Positions 1 to 10,623 of a stretch of 64,000 bases of DNA are shown here, one piece after another. Under the pieces are notes generated by a model, which saw only the letters and a list, made by a program, of their open reading frames with translations, was not told where the DNA came from and searched no databases. A program made the position numbers and the translations under genes. Numbering within the stretch: the stretch's first letter is position 1; every line of letters starts with the position of its first letter. This stretch comes from Fasciola hepatica (lineage: Eukaryota; Platyhelminthes; Trematoda; Plagiorchiida; Fasciolidae). The stretch spans positions 124,001 to 188,000 of the forward strand of contig CANUEZ040000160.1 of NCBI GenBank assembly GCA_948099385.1, in the 5' to 3' direction.

Positions 1-954
1 GCCATCAGCAACCACGCGCCAAGAACTCTTGGACGCGTCAGTAGATCACCATCCAAAAGTAGTACGAGATTGATCGGTCACCGGCTCGAAACAAATGAAC
101 TTGCTTTTTGCCCGAAAGTTACACTTGGCCGTACGTGGTCTGAGAGAGCCCCCCTGAGCAGAAGTCTATTGGCTTTGGGGATGCCAATTAGTGCACCTTT
201 CCGAAGTTTCACCGAGAGTTTTCTCTCCTCATTTCGCTCTGAATATGCTACGGCTTCCATGGTTCACGACGTGCCCTATGCCGCCACCTTATCCAGGGTG
301 ACTCTAAGACGAGCTGGAAACCTAAGGCTGAACAAAACTTCGTAAGTCCACGTAGCCTTCTGAAACGCGGAAGCCCTTCAAGGTTCAAGAGGTCAATGCA
401 ATAACGTGCCCGAATTCTACGGAAATGAAATAGCCTGGTTATCCGAAATACGCCTACCAGTTCCAGCGGGCAGCATATTCAATGCTCTCAAACGGAGGCA
501 TCCAGCCGATAGCACCGAGGCAGCAGAGAACTCACTTGTGATCAGCACAAAAGAGAAGCCTGAGTCAGTCAATTTGCTCTCCTACTTACTGCAACCCCCT
601 ACCTAAGGAAACTGTTTTTCCTTGCTAGGGATGAATGTCATGCTTATTCACTTCTAGATCTGTGGTTTCATTTTACATATTGCATTTATGTTACTGTTTT
701 TTGTGCTTCGGCCCGTGTACTCTTCTTACTGGTTGAGTAAGGTGTCACATTCTGGATCGGTGTTGCGAAGTCTTTGCGTTAAATACGTGGGGAATAGTTG
801 GCTGGCTGTACCGCCTCTGATCATCGCGCCGTGGGTCTTCTGCCACGGTAGAAGACCATTGCAGTTATTTCAAAGTTCATGCAGCTACACAGTGGGGACA
901 AAGTTCTCTTCCCCTCCATAACCATGACCTAGGTGGAGGGGAGAAACGTGAATC
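1..954. other. No recognised gene
   Basis: Only short open frames occur here, the longest about 91 codons. None shows a domain or motif I recognise. The stretch lies just upstream of a LINE reverse-transcriptase remnant on the plus strand, so part of it may be the decayed 5' portion of that element, but I see no conserved residues to prove it. Confidence 0.4.
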
Positions 955-2100
955 CGTCAGGGTTAAGTCATGCCTCAAGAGCCCACTATCTTTCCCAGAT
1001 GAATTGACAGGACGTCTGAACAAAGGTGACTGGGTCGAAGTGCTTTACTTGAAATTCCAGACGGCCTTTGATTTGGTGGATCACCGTATTCCCATCTCTA
1101 AGTTGGAGGCTTTACAACCAGCATCCCCAGTGGAAGCACGGCTGCTGGGTTATCTGAGGAGCCGGAAATTCCCCCTCAGGGTAAAAGGTTCCATCTCTTC
1201 CTTTGTAAATGCCTGTGTTGGTGTTCCACGGGGGTCTGTACTAGAGTCGCTCCTCGTTCCTTTTTTCGCAAATTACCCGGTGAGAGAGTTGAAGTCTCCT
1301 TGGTACTTGTTCGCAGACGATGTAAAGATAGTCTAGAACCCAACTGATGATGATTCACGATCCGACCTGGATACTCTCCACATGCGGTCAGTAACCTAGG
1401 GCCTACCGCTGAACAATAGTAAATGTAGGCCAATGTAGTCCATTAGCGCGCGAGCCCCGTATTATCTGGGTTCAGGTAATTCTCACGCGATCGCGCGAAC
1501 CTCTACCATAAAGGACTTGGGGGTTCTTAACAAAGAGTCCTTTGAACCGCCAGCCCAACATCTCGCCGAAACCAGCAAGGCTAATAGGGCTCTCTATCAC
1601 GGACAAGGTGAGTTGATTCCAGGAATCCATGGATCGTAATCTCAATATACACAACCACCGTTTTGCCTTATCCAGATACACCTTGCAGGCATGTGCCCCT
1701 CATTAGTTAGGGACCGGCGGCCTATACTGACTGTTCTATGGAGGTTTACAAGGAACATCTCGGGCCTTTCGAATCTAGCTTATACAGGGGGGTTGGCAAC
1801 TTGAGACTCATTTCCGTTGGGGGGAGAGGGGTGAGAGAGGTCTCAAATGGAACATATAAACAGCCAAAAGGGATGTCGTCATGTGATAAACCTATCTTTG
1901 AGGTCGGCAAAAACTTGTCTCTGAGGAAACATAGACCAAAGCTGAAGGAGCTCAGGTCACTGTGAAGCAGTCGGGGTGACTTCTTAACTTTGGGGCATTT
2001 GTTGCATGGAATAAGCTTCCGGAAGTGGTGCCGCCCGCAATCGCAGCCATGAAATTAAAGGCTTGGCCGTCAGTGTTCTCCGACTTTCTTTAGAACCCAA
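955..2100 (+). pseudogene. CR1/Jockey-like LINE reverse transcriptase remnant
   Basis: A non-LTR retrotransposon reverse transcriptase would copy element RNA at a nicked target. The frame at 1004-1336 carries the expected blocks in order: an FQTAFDLVDH block (catalytic D region), a GVPRGSVL block (usually GVPQGS), and the active-site FADDVKI. Downstream, broken by stops and frame changes, are recognisable later blocks: a DLGVL segment near 1515 and the usual AWNKLP-like C-terminal motif near 2010, ending in a short tail at about 2092. The FADD box is intact, but several stops follow it, so the copy is dead. A similar element lies at 42716-43945. CR1 versus Jockey assignment rests on motif order only. 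Confidence 0.75.
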
Positions 2101-2289
2101 AATACTTAAGTCACTCATCATTTACATTTATTGTAGTTCCTCTTAGACAACCCAACTCGACCTCTCAACCAGTCTCCAAATCCTTCTCTTCTGTGTATTC
2201 ATTTATTTTGTTTCTCATTTTAAACGTAGCATTCTTGACTGCAGGTAGTTGCACGGGTCAGACCCTGCTCCGCTGGCCTAAATCTGTGG
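2101..2289 (+). repeat. LINE 3' tail repeat, copy 1
   Basis: The sequence from the LINE stop codon onward (agaacccaaaatactt...) is clearly similar to 21010-21200, including a shared run near 'tcactcatcatt' and the later 'ctgctccgctgg'. Both follow a LINE C-terminus, so this is best read as the family 3' untranslated region. No poly(A) or short tandem tail is obvious. Confidence 0.6.
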
Positions 2290-2640
2290 CACTGCGGACA
2301 CCAGGTCCTAACAAGATCCCAAGGATGGACTATGGAACGAGCAACAAGCAAGACGTTTCGACGAGTGACAAAAGACGGTAAACGTCAGTGGAATAGGTGT
2401 AGAAGGTTTTATATTGAAACAACATCGTCCACGTTTGCGTTTAGGAGCAAAACTAGCTGGGGGAGCTGAAGGTTCAACCGCCCACAATCAGAGCAATCAT
2501 AAACGTGTTCTTCAATTGGTGGAAGCTAATTGTCCTTACTGCCATAAGACAAATAACGCACAGACCTGTGGCATCGAACAGCATACAGAATGCTTGCAGC
2601 CAAATGCCAATTGGTTGTTTGTCTAAAGCAATTTTTAGCC
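2290..2640 (+). repeat. Dispersed repeat R, copy 1 (uninterrupted), coding-like
   Basis: This copy is highly similar to 15706-15994 plus 20851-20925, where a gypsy element splits the second copy. It reads as protein in one frame on both sides of a TGA at 2366-2368. The part after the stop is basic and then contains a Cys pair in an ANCPYCH motif near 2540. The same TGA sits at the homologous place in copy 2 (15774-15776). I do not recognise the protein. It could be a retroposed host gene, or part of an element whose coding region I cannot name. Confidence 0.6.
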
Positions 2641-3189
2641 ATGAATTTACACGTCCAAACTCGGTCCTCTCCTGGTAGCTACAACAACTCCCCTCTAGAT
2701 GGGATCTGTAGAAGTGACCTTCCGATCGAAGTGAAGGAGTACCGCGCACAGGCCTCTATTAGAATCACAAGTCCTACATGTCATCGGTCGTCCATGGTAC
2801 CACTTTAAGACGCCACAATCCTCTCGTGTCTCTGGCGGAGAATTATTAAAATGCGCTTGAGCTTAGTGGCATTCCACGAAGCCCTCGCCTAGGTGTGGCA
2901 GAAAAAACTTGTATACTTCTGTGTCGTGCAAAAAGATTTAAATCGACTTTCCGGGGTTCCTCCGTTCATTATGCCCGTACATGCAATGGAAGAAGGAAAT
3001 GAAATGAGTGAGCAAACAGCTGTTAGTGAGAACAAAACGAAAAGAACTTGACCCGATCGGTCGGTATGATACGCGGGCCTTAAAATATACGAAGTATTTT
3101 TCTCGCTTTAAAATAATTCTGCAAAACGCCAAACGGTGAAAACGACGCTAAGTTTGATTGAAAAATTAAACTTTATCTACGAGATGCCG
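2641..3189. other. No recognised gene
   Basis: Apart from the tail of repeat R, which may extend to about 2660, I see only short frames. On the minus strand this stretch lies downstream of a decayed gypsy integrase, so it could contain the remains of that element's 3' LTR. I could find no matching second LTR. Confidence 0.35.
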
Positions 3190-4200
3190 GGCCGGGTCAC
3201 GTCGTTGGCCGCTGCTCCACCGTTTCGGGCTGCGCTGTTTGAGGTTTGGAGATGGCTTCCATGATGGATGAAAGAGATATTGGTGCACTATCGTTGGACG
3301 GTGTCTCAATTTCTAGACTACCGTCAAGGTGAGCAACCTAAAAACTGTCGATCGATATGGTTTCCCGGTAACCTTCTCGGTCAATGAAACAGACTCGATC
3401 GCTTCGCTCGGGCACCTTATACAGACCTTCACAAGGACGCTGTTAAGATGTCCCAGCGCTATCCACGCGTGCTAAGATGCAGGCGAGTTTGGGTTGAATG
3501 TAGCTCAGTCGGGACTGTGGTCGCGGACAATGCATTTGCAAACGGCCCATCTGTGCAGCTAAAGTTTGAGCATATGAAGTGCAACCGTCTTCGTTTACGA
3601 GACTTACGGTAAAGTAAGCCCCGAGTAACCGAAGAGATTGCCTAAAAACTAATTCTACAGGAGAAGCTTTAATATCACGTTTATAAGTAGAACGCAAACC
3701 TAAAAGAAAGACTGGATGGGCCCGCACCCAATTAGAGCTGTCGGCAGCGATGAGCAAAGCAATGAGCCGTCGATGGAAACGCTCTACCATACCCTTGGCT
3801 GCTGGGTGATATGCTGTCGTGCGAGAACGATATCAGCCTAAAATAAGCAACGTTTCTCCAAACAGATGTGACTAGAACTGTGCCCCGCGATCAGTAGCTA
3901 CCGTTGCAGAGTAACCGTATAAAGAAACCCATCTTCCCATAAAAGCAGCTACTACTGTTTCTGCCTCTTCTTTGGAAATGAGAACAGCCTATGACCGACG
4001 AGTGAAACGATCGACCATGGTGAGAAGTTAGCGGAAACAATAAAGGGGTGGAGAGACCAAAGAATTCTATGCTGATATGAGCAAACCCTGAAGATACAGT
4101 GGGAAGGTGGCCTATTGCAGTCACTGTATTTCTACCTACCATCGATCGTTGGCACCGAAAGTATGAACCAGCCCAGTCAGCACTATACTCTAGCATGCTG
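3190..4200 (-). pseudogene. Ty3/gypsy integrase remnant (CsRn1-like)
   Basis: Read on the minus strand, this carries an integrase core and C-terminus broken by frameshifts. A zinc-finger-side block with CQRS and IGHLPT lies near 4150. A core block follows (FAHISIEF, normally an FxHIHxDxxG motif), then an ATDRG-type catalytic segment near 3890 and the NGMVERFHRR-like catalytic E block at about 3790. After it come the GLRSTYK and SPVELVFR motifs, and a degraded chromo-like tail to about 3250. Order and wording match the CsRn1-type integrase at 24312-25829. No LTRs, reverse transcriptase or Gag are attached, so this is an isolated fossil. Confidence 0.7.
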
Positions 4201-4306
4201 TACTAGAAGTGCCTATCTGAAACTAGCTTGGTGGTGACTCGTACGCCAGGATGAGCTAAATTATGTAAAACGGCGAAGATTTTGCGACGCCAAGACGTGG
4301 GTAGGA

Positions 4307-4834
4307 TTGGACTTGCTTGTGGCTAAGTTGTGTCACATTATGGAGCCCGATAAAGAGGCGAATGAAAACTTCGAAGGTTTAGCGGTGCAATTTTGTTACA
4401 CTGAGGGCCAAGCAAATGGCTCCGGTGGCCAGTTTCATGCAAACCGTAGCAGTGTGCATGCAGGCCACTGTGGTCCATTTCTGGGCAAGTTTTATGTATT
4501 GGCAATTTTTGATGCGTTTTCTCGCTGGCCAGAAGTATTTTGGACTACATTACCCGCAGCCGAATTCACGCGGACTGCACTGCGCAAAAAGTTCAGTAGT
4601 GAAGGGGTGCCTCTAGCATTTGTTACAGGTAAAGGCACCAATTTGTCCGCCCATTCTCTCGGTGATCGGTTGAATAGACTGGGTTATCGTCCTTTTGTAA
4701 TGCACCCCGCCATCCTTAGTCTTATGGACTTGCTAAGAACTTTGTTCGTACCCCCAAGAGAGCTATACAGTCTGTCAGTCCTCAGTCCTTTTTGTCCTTT
4801 TTTTGAAGCAAAACCGAAATTCTTGTCACAGTAA
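4307..4834 (+). pseudogene. Ty3/gypsy integrase core fragment
   Basis: The middle of this 175-codon frame is a retroviral-type integrase core: a CGPFLGKFYVLAIFDAFSRW block holds the first catalytic region, followed by PEVF, AEFT and an EGVPLAFVTGKGT block. In active enzymes the VTxxGT block has Asp (VTDNGT); here that position is Gly, so catalysis would be lost. The wording resembles the integrase at 30972-31706 more than the CsRn1 type. It is on the opposite strand from the gypsy fragment just upstream, so it is a separate insertion. The last 50 or so residues no longer match. Confidence 0.7.
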
Positions 4835-5127
4835 AGCCAGTGAGAGACCGGCACAGTTATTCAAATCTCGTTGCTTGAGGAATATTTTTAACGTGTTTTT
4901 TCTGCTGACGTAGGTTTTTCGGACGGAGTGATTTGCGGCCATCCAGTGGCATAGTTCTGACAAGAAACGATAATCGGATGGTGAATGTACATGAGAGTAA
5001 GGACTTGTCCATTAATCAAACGCATTTCAGCCAGGTACAAGTAAAAGCAGAAGGTCAGTCGGAGAACCCTTCCACTGTCATACACCACGCAGCGAGTGGT
5101 GTCTGGGAATGATGAATCTTTGTTTGG
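4835..5127. other. No recognised feature
   Basis: I see no motif, repeat or credible coding frame in this short gap between the integrase fragment and the first SINE copy. Confidence 0.35.
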
Positions 5128-5265
5128 TTCACCGTCATTCTGACACCACCTTTCACGCACCAACCTCAGGTCTACCGACTAGCGTGCACTCGGAAGCACC
5201 AGACTCGAGTTCCACTCTTGTCGGAGCTCATCTACGGTGCACATCATCCGCCATACGCAAAAATG
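5128..5265 (-). mobile_element. tRNA-derived SINE, 3' half, minus strand
   Basis: The reverse complement reads from the end of the tRNA-like part (tggcggatgatgtgcacc), through a degenerate hammerhead-like core (TAGATGA, then GGAAC), to the SINE 3' hairpin region (gacctgaggttggtgcgtgaaaggtgg). It aligns with the better copy at 29694-29967. It abuts a plus-strand SINE 5' half, forming a head-to-head pair. Confidence 0.75.
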
Positions 5266-5520
5266 CGGGTACTTTAGCCACATCATGTGGAGACTACCTG
5301 ATTTGGTGGGAGACACTCGCTTAGAGTTAACTGGTCAGGTGCCGTGTCTCCATCTGAAGTCATCGGTCAATTCTGGTTGTCATAGAGAACAACATCCGTA
5401 CGAGCCGAAATTCGTGATTCGGATCAGCCAGGACGGGAGCAGGGCGGAGCAGTGATAACACACAAGCCTTCAAAATGAAGAGGCAGGGGTTCAACCCCGG
5501 GTGTGGCGCAGAATGTCCAC
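5266..5520 (+). mobile_element. tRNA-derived SINE, 5' part, cut by BEL element
   Basis: This matches the 5' region of the SINE seen at 29110-29237 (gtggag...acctg...ggtgccgtgtctcc) and then the tRNA-like part, with B box ggggttcaaccccgg near 5489-5503 and gggtgtggcgcagaatg after it. The copy stops at 5520, where the BEL 5' LTR begins, and resumes at 13143 with the hammerhead-like core. The A-box region is degraded (gcggagcagtgataacac). Confidence 0.75.
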
Positions 5521-5903
5521 TGTAGCGTACACGCGTGGAAATCCTCCCTAGCCTCTGCCGTATACTTGTATTGTTGAGGCTATGCTCTTTATCATACTGA
5601 TCCTCAAACAAGTACAACATGCATCAATCACTAAACTTTAACATTTGTTTATGTTTTGCCCATGTGAAGTGGCATAGTTTTGTTTCTAACTTGGACTGCC
5701 GTGACGGTGGTACCTGGCACTGACTTTTGTTGAACTCCGGTCCTCGTTGTTAGACGTTGTGGCCGTACAGCTGAGGTTTGTACATATTTATATTTGTATA
5801 GTTTGTTAATCCAGTACCGTAAAACAACGAATCAATTTTGTTCTGGTTTTGGTATTCGGCTTGAGTTGACAACTCGTTACCCGCAGTCGGAATAACCGTT
5901 ACA
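5521..5903 (+). repeat. BEL/Pao 5' LTR
   Basis: This begins TGTAGCG and ends CCGTTACA. It is near-identical to 12760-13142 and to the reverse complement of 8418-8800. A shared stretch runs from 'cctccctagcc' through 'ctcggaataaccgt'-like sequence. No classic TGG primer-binding site directly follows; the first bases after it are gtacgaaaactagg. Confidence 0.9.
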
Positions 5904-5943
5904 GTACGAAAACTAGGAATCTCTATGAGGAACTCAATCAGAA

Positions 5944-6574
5944 ATGCCTAAAAGAGGAAAGGGGCACACCGAAGCTAGACAGGAAGTACCCCAGCAAGTC
6001 CCTGGGGAATTTCTGGGTGAAACCGATCCCTTAGATATTGCTAGGTCTGCTAGTCTAGTCAATGCGCTTTCATGTACTTCAGCTAATAGTGTAGAATGAA
6101 AAATTGATGAAATCTATCGATTGAGAATAGAAAAATTAGAAACCCAGCTTAGGCGGGCTAGGGAAGAAACCGAATCAGCCAAGAATGAACAAATCCGAAG
6201 GCGGGAGCGAGAAGTGACTATGGAGACCACGGAGCACGCGGCCATTCAGCCTAGCGATTCCGCTGAACGACTGAGGCCGATTTGTGCCAGCATAACGCAG
6301 GCTATTGACTTACCAAGGGCGGGACAGTCCCCCTTTCACGGGAGTGCAGAACAGTACTGCAGATTCAATAAACAGAGTGAGAACTTTGTAGAAAGGAGAG
6401 TGTCCGATCCAGGACAAAGATTACTGTATCTGCTACATTACTGTTGTAGAAAAGCCATGGAAGCAATCCACGGGTGCTCGATGAGTTACACTTGGGCACG
6501 TGAGAATCTGAAATACCTTTTTGGGCAAACATTTAAGGTCGGCCGGAATTTGATCGATGTTGTGCTATCAGAGG
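5944..6574 (+). pseudogene. BEL/Pao Gag, N-terminal part
   Basis: The structural protein probably starts at the ATG at 5944, 41 bp after the LTR, because that frame runs into the recognisable Gag with a single TGA at 6097-6099. The segment from 6112 is a charged heptad-rich coiled coil (RIEKLETQLRRAREE). It is followed by the BEL Gag capsid-like core with FHGSAEQYCRF and QRLLYLLHYC motifs. The frame is interrupted at 6574 by a 567-bp insertion and continues in the same frame at 7151. The early stop would truncate Gag to about 51 residues. Confidence 0.75.
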
Positions 6575-7141
6575 GGTGTATGGGGTGTCTGAGAGGAGTG
6601 GCACTTCTGAGTTGGTTGACTGTCGTGTCCCTTGGGGCATCCTCCATCTCTTTGGTCTCCATCATTCACCCAACTCTCACCTGTGGCTCCACGAAGCTGA
6701 AGCATGCATCAGCGGCCACACCCCGGCAAACCGCTCGACAGGCGGGCTAAACCAGGTTGAGGGTTACCGAGGTCTAAAAACCTTCGGCGAGACGGTGTTC
6801 GGCATGTGAAGACAGATCCTTCTGAATGGGCCGACGAGATCTGCTGATCCAACGGCCACAAAGGAGACCTATTCAACTGCCTGATCCGGCATTCCAGAGG
6901 AGGCGAACGAACCGTACAGCAGGTCACCGGCTCCTCTGGGAACACCCTGCTGCCTTGCAGTCTGCACTTGGGTGTGCGAGGGCTAGAGGTGCAACCTCGA
7001 ACAAAAAGGCCGAACGGTGCTGGGGTCACCGCTTCGTACCCTACTCCCGCGACTCTCTATGGTTATTCACGAAACCTTCGCGATGTCCATGGAGCCGACT
7101 TATCCTCTCGCAGGAGATAGTCGTGTAAAAGTAAAAGTAAG
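6575..7141 (+). mobile_element. Non-LTR (SINE/LINE-tail) insertion in BEL gag
   Basis: A perfect 9-bp duplication TATCAGAGG lies on each side (6566-6574 and 7142-7150). The insert ends in a simple tail, gtaaaagtaaaagtaag, typical of non-LTR integration. Skipping it leaves the Gag frame continuous, which fixes its limits. Its last 60 bp (gccgacttatcctctcgcaggag) resemble the LINE tail at 59189-59220, and a similar tail ends the LINE at 58615. I see no coding motif, so it is either a SINE or a 5'-truncated LINE. Confidence 0.8.
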
Positions 7142-8417
7142 TATCAGAGGCAAAACGTTCCAAAGGCGAGTCGGACTCTCCAGGGTACCCGGCGGTAAAA
7201 AAAAACCAGAACTGCAGCATTGCACTAAATCACCTAGATTACCCATCGGACCTGAACGCACTTCACACACTGGAGACGACAGTGCGCAGTTTACCCACAG
7301 AACTACAGAGAAGATGGGCAGAAGAAGTCAAGGGGATCAGAAGATTTGGGCTAGAAACCAGGTTTGAAGACCTGACGCAGTTTGTAGACCGTCATTTTCG
7401 AAAAGCAAACAGTCGTTTCAGTCAACTTGTGCGCGAGACGAGCAAGTTACTTAGGATTGCTACCACGCAAAGCCGGACCAGGGAACCAAGTAGAGGCCAA
7501 CCATGGGCAAACGCACAAGCACTATTCCGCGAAGGTGGAGACTTGCCCGTGTGTAAGGTTTATGGGGCGATCCATCGCCCTAGCCTCCTTAAAATAGACG
7601 TCCGCGAACGATGGGAAATGGCTAGGATACTAGAGGCGTGCTTCGTCTGTCTCAACGATTCACACCGAGCAGCTATGTGCCAAACGCAACCCAGTTGTAG
7701 TCAGAACGGATGCCATGGAAAACACCACTACCTACCGCACAAACCCAAGGTGTTGAATGCTGAAGATATCTCGAAGCCAAGTGTGGTCTGCTCAGTGTCT
7801 CACTCCACTAACAAACCCATTCGCCTGAGCGTAGTAGCGGTCGGTGTAGAAACCCCAGTTGAGGTTACAAGAGCGTTGGCTTTCGTATATAAAGGCTCGG
7901 ATACCATTCTGGTGAGGAAGGAGTTCGCAGAAAGATATGGGATCCGAGGAAATCAATCTTCATTAGCAGTGAGCACAGTGAGTGGAATCCAGGTCATCCA
8001 GTCGACCAAACTGCACCTACAACTCGTTTCCTTGGTCAACAACAGTAGAGCAAAAACTCTAGAAGCATTCACCATGAAGGATCTGCCGATGAGAGCACCT
8101 CAGTCAGTGCAATCGATTCCGACTCAGTGGCCGCATCTCGACGGGGTTACGATCTGGGTTGGCGGGATAACAAAATTTATCTGCTGATCAGTTGTGATAT
8201 ACCGGAAGCGCACTGGGTGCTGGATCAAAGAATAGGAAGCCGCAAAGCACCCTATGCGGTACGCACTATATTCGGCTGGACTTTATATGGTAGTACAGAT
8301 GGGAGACGCGGCAAACTAGTCCAAATCAATTGCACTTCGGTGGAAAAGGCAAATATTGTACAAGTATTCCAACAGCAGTATACCGCCGAATTTGCCGACC
8401 TGGCCATTGACAGAGAT
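7142..8417 (+). pseudogene. BEL/Pao Gag C-terminus, zinc knuckles and protease
   Basis: After the insertion the frame gives the Gag end (SLPTELQRRWAEEV, then FEDLTQFVDRHFRKAN). Next comes the BEL-type Cys/His cluster around 7640-7735: CFVCLNDSHRAAMC, then a CSQNGCHGKHH block. The first knuckle has CKVYG in place of C-x2-C. The protease block around 7880-7950 reads LAFVYKGSDT where active enzymes have an LxDxGS or T motif, so the catalytic Asp appears lost. The frame breaks near 8160 and resumes one frame over with CDIPEAHWVLDQRIG, a Pao-family signature between protease and reverse transcriptase. Confidence 0.75.
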
Positions 8418-8800
8418 TATAACGTTCATTCCGACTGCGAGTAACGAGTAGTCAATTCAAGCCGAATACCAAAACCAGAACAAAATTGATTCGTTGTTTT
8501 ACGGTACTGGATTAACAAACTATACAAATATAAATATGTACAAACCTCAGCTGTACGGCCACAACGTCTAACAACGAGGACCGGAGTTCAACAAAAGTCA
8601 GTGCCAGGTACCACCGTCACGGCAGTCCAAGTTAGAAACAAAACTATGCCACTTCACATGGGCAAAACATAAACAAATGTTAAAGTTTAGTGATTGATGC
8701 ATGTTGTACTTGTTTGAGGATCAGTATGATAAAGAGCATAGCCTCAACAATACAAGTATATGGCAGAGGCTAGGGAGAATTTCCACGCATGTACGTTGCA
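8418..8800 (-). mobile_element. Solo LTR of the BEL family, inverted, inside the BEL pol
   Basis: This is exactly 383 bp and is the reverse complement of the BEL LTR (it includes ttccgactgcgagtaacgag and ends ttccacgcatgtacgttgca). Near-identical 5-bp flanks, GAGAT at 8413-8417 and GAGGT at 8801-8805, mark a target duplication. It interrupts the linker between protease and reverse transcriptase, so a second family member inserted here and then lost its body by LTR recombination. Confidence 0.85.
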
Positions 8801-9602
8801 GAGGTGCTCCATCGCGAGAAGATAGGTTGACTTTGAAAGTGGCATCCGAAAATTCCAAGTATGTAATAAATCGTTTCGGGGTTTCTGTCCCGTGGAGACC
8901 CAACATGAAACTCATGCGAAACAGAAGAGATATGGCTCTGAAAAGATTATGCTTCCTCAAAACCAGGCTCATTCGGGAACCACAATTAAGGGTAGAATAC
9001 ACGCGATCCATGCAACATAACATAGACTTGGGTTATATAGAAACAGTTGGTACAGCGGTAATTTGAGGTGGTACCTACCTCATCACCCGGTCGTGAACCC
9101 AAAGAAACCGGGGAAGGTCACAGTGGTTTTCGACTGTGCCGCGAAATATCAGGGTGTGTCACTCAACGACCATATACTACAGAGCCCAGACTGGACAACA
9201 CCACTAGTCGAGGTTTTATGTCGGTTTCGGCTAGTAAAATTGGCCGTCTCTGCGGACATCCGTGAAATGTTTCTACAAATGAGGGTGCCCGTTGAGGATA
9301 GTGGCACCTTTTGTCTTCTCTGGTGTCCTGAGAGCGACGTAATTCTTGCAACGTACGAGTAAATGATGACCATGCGTCCCTTTGGGACAGTATCATCCCC
9401 CATTTGTGCTAATTGTGCCCTCCGGGAGACCCCTAAGCGCTTTGATGGCACCAGAAATCAGTTAGGAAGAGTAGTGGACCACTTCTACGTGGACGATTTT
9501 CCGTGTTCCTTTGCCGGCCGAAATACTGCTATTCTATATAAGATCGAACTGACCACTCCAAAGGCCGGGGGTTCAACCTCACTAAATGGACTTTGAACGA
9601 CC
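8801..9602 (+). pseudogene. BEL/Pao reverse transcriptase
   Basis: The reading resumes after the solo LTR with a REDRLTL block and VPWRPNMKLMRNRRDMALKRL, the Pao thumb-proximal signature. A one-base frame change near 9061 leads to [32 protein letters not shown] and [13 protein letters not shown] (catalytic Asp region). A TAA at 9360-9362 follows, then PFGTVSSP and the active-site FYVDDF near 9480. The YVDD box is intact despite the frameshift and stop, so decay is fairly recent or mild. The enzyme would copy the element RNA in virus-like particles. Confidence 0.85.
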
Positions 9603-10623
9603 AGGAGGTGCTCAGGGTTATGTCGAAGTCCGCGAAAATGGATTGCGCGAGAGAGCTTTTGAGACCATCTTCACAAACGGAGAACACGCTTGGAGTTCAA
9701 TGAAAACCAGGTGGTAGAGAGACCATATTCACCATGGACCTACCCAAAGGACCAGCCACACGCAAGGGAACCCTATCATTGGTCTCAAGCCTCTATGATC
9801 CCCTAGGTTCCGCTTCGCCATGATTGTTACGGGGAACGGGCTTGCTGCAATCGCTGTGCCAGAGAGGGATGGGTTGGGATGAACCTGTCCAAGCGAGGGC
9901 TCGACTTGTTGCGCAGCCTAGATCAACTTAGTGAGATAAAGATATAAAAATGCCTGACAGAAATCAAGTGTACAAACGATGCCCAACTAAACTTGTTCTC
10001 TGATGCATCAGAAATAGGCTACGGAATAGTGGCTTTCGGCTGCTAGATAGACGAAAACGGTGGGCGGCGCAGTCAGATAATCTTCACAAAGGCGAGTGTG
10101 GCCCCACTGAAGACGGTGTTCATTCCGAGGCTGGAACTGACTGCAGCGGAACCGGTCGTGAAAGCCGTGACGCTGATTAGGATATGATTCGATCAGATAA
10201 ACTGGGAGCCAAAAGTCTGGATGAAACTAGCCACGGGCACTACACTACGTAAACAACATTACCACCAGCTTTAACACCTGCATGGCCAACAGACTCACTA
10301 TAATCCACGAATCTACTAAGACCAATAAATGGCACTACGTACAATCCGCCATTAGCCCTGCCGGCTTCTGCTCAAGAGGCCTGAAAACACTAGAGAGGTT
10401 GCGGATGTGGACAATGGGACCGGACTTCCTAACTGCATCTAAAGAGATGTGGCCAACGCCACTAATGCCCAAACCTGACGATGGCGATATCGAGACCAAA
10501 AGACTGATGCTGGCTACAAACTCCACGGGAACCGTAAGCCTAATAGTAAAACTGTGCCACTTCCCTGATTGGATAAACATTTTAAGAGCCGCGGTCTGGT
10601 AGACGCGATATAAAGTACTGCTA
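9570..10623 (+). pseudogene. BEL/Pao pol: connection and RNase H, degenerate
   Basis: This is spread over several frames. A GGSTSLNGL/LTKWTL block near 9565-9590 gives the RT C-terminus, and KGTLSLVSSLYDPLG near 9760-9810 is the hallmark of Pao elements. LFSDASEIGYGIVAF near 9990-10035 is the first RNase H catalytic block, followed by PRLELTAAE near 10120. A frame at 10282-10602 gives the ANRLTIIHES and ASRGL-like region, here degraded. Multiple stops make it inactive. Confidence 0.7.

Noticed and set aside
2366..2368. Programmed stop-codon readthrough in repeat R
   Set aside because: Two copies sharing a stop are better explained by common descent from a stopped copy; no readthrough signal is visible.
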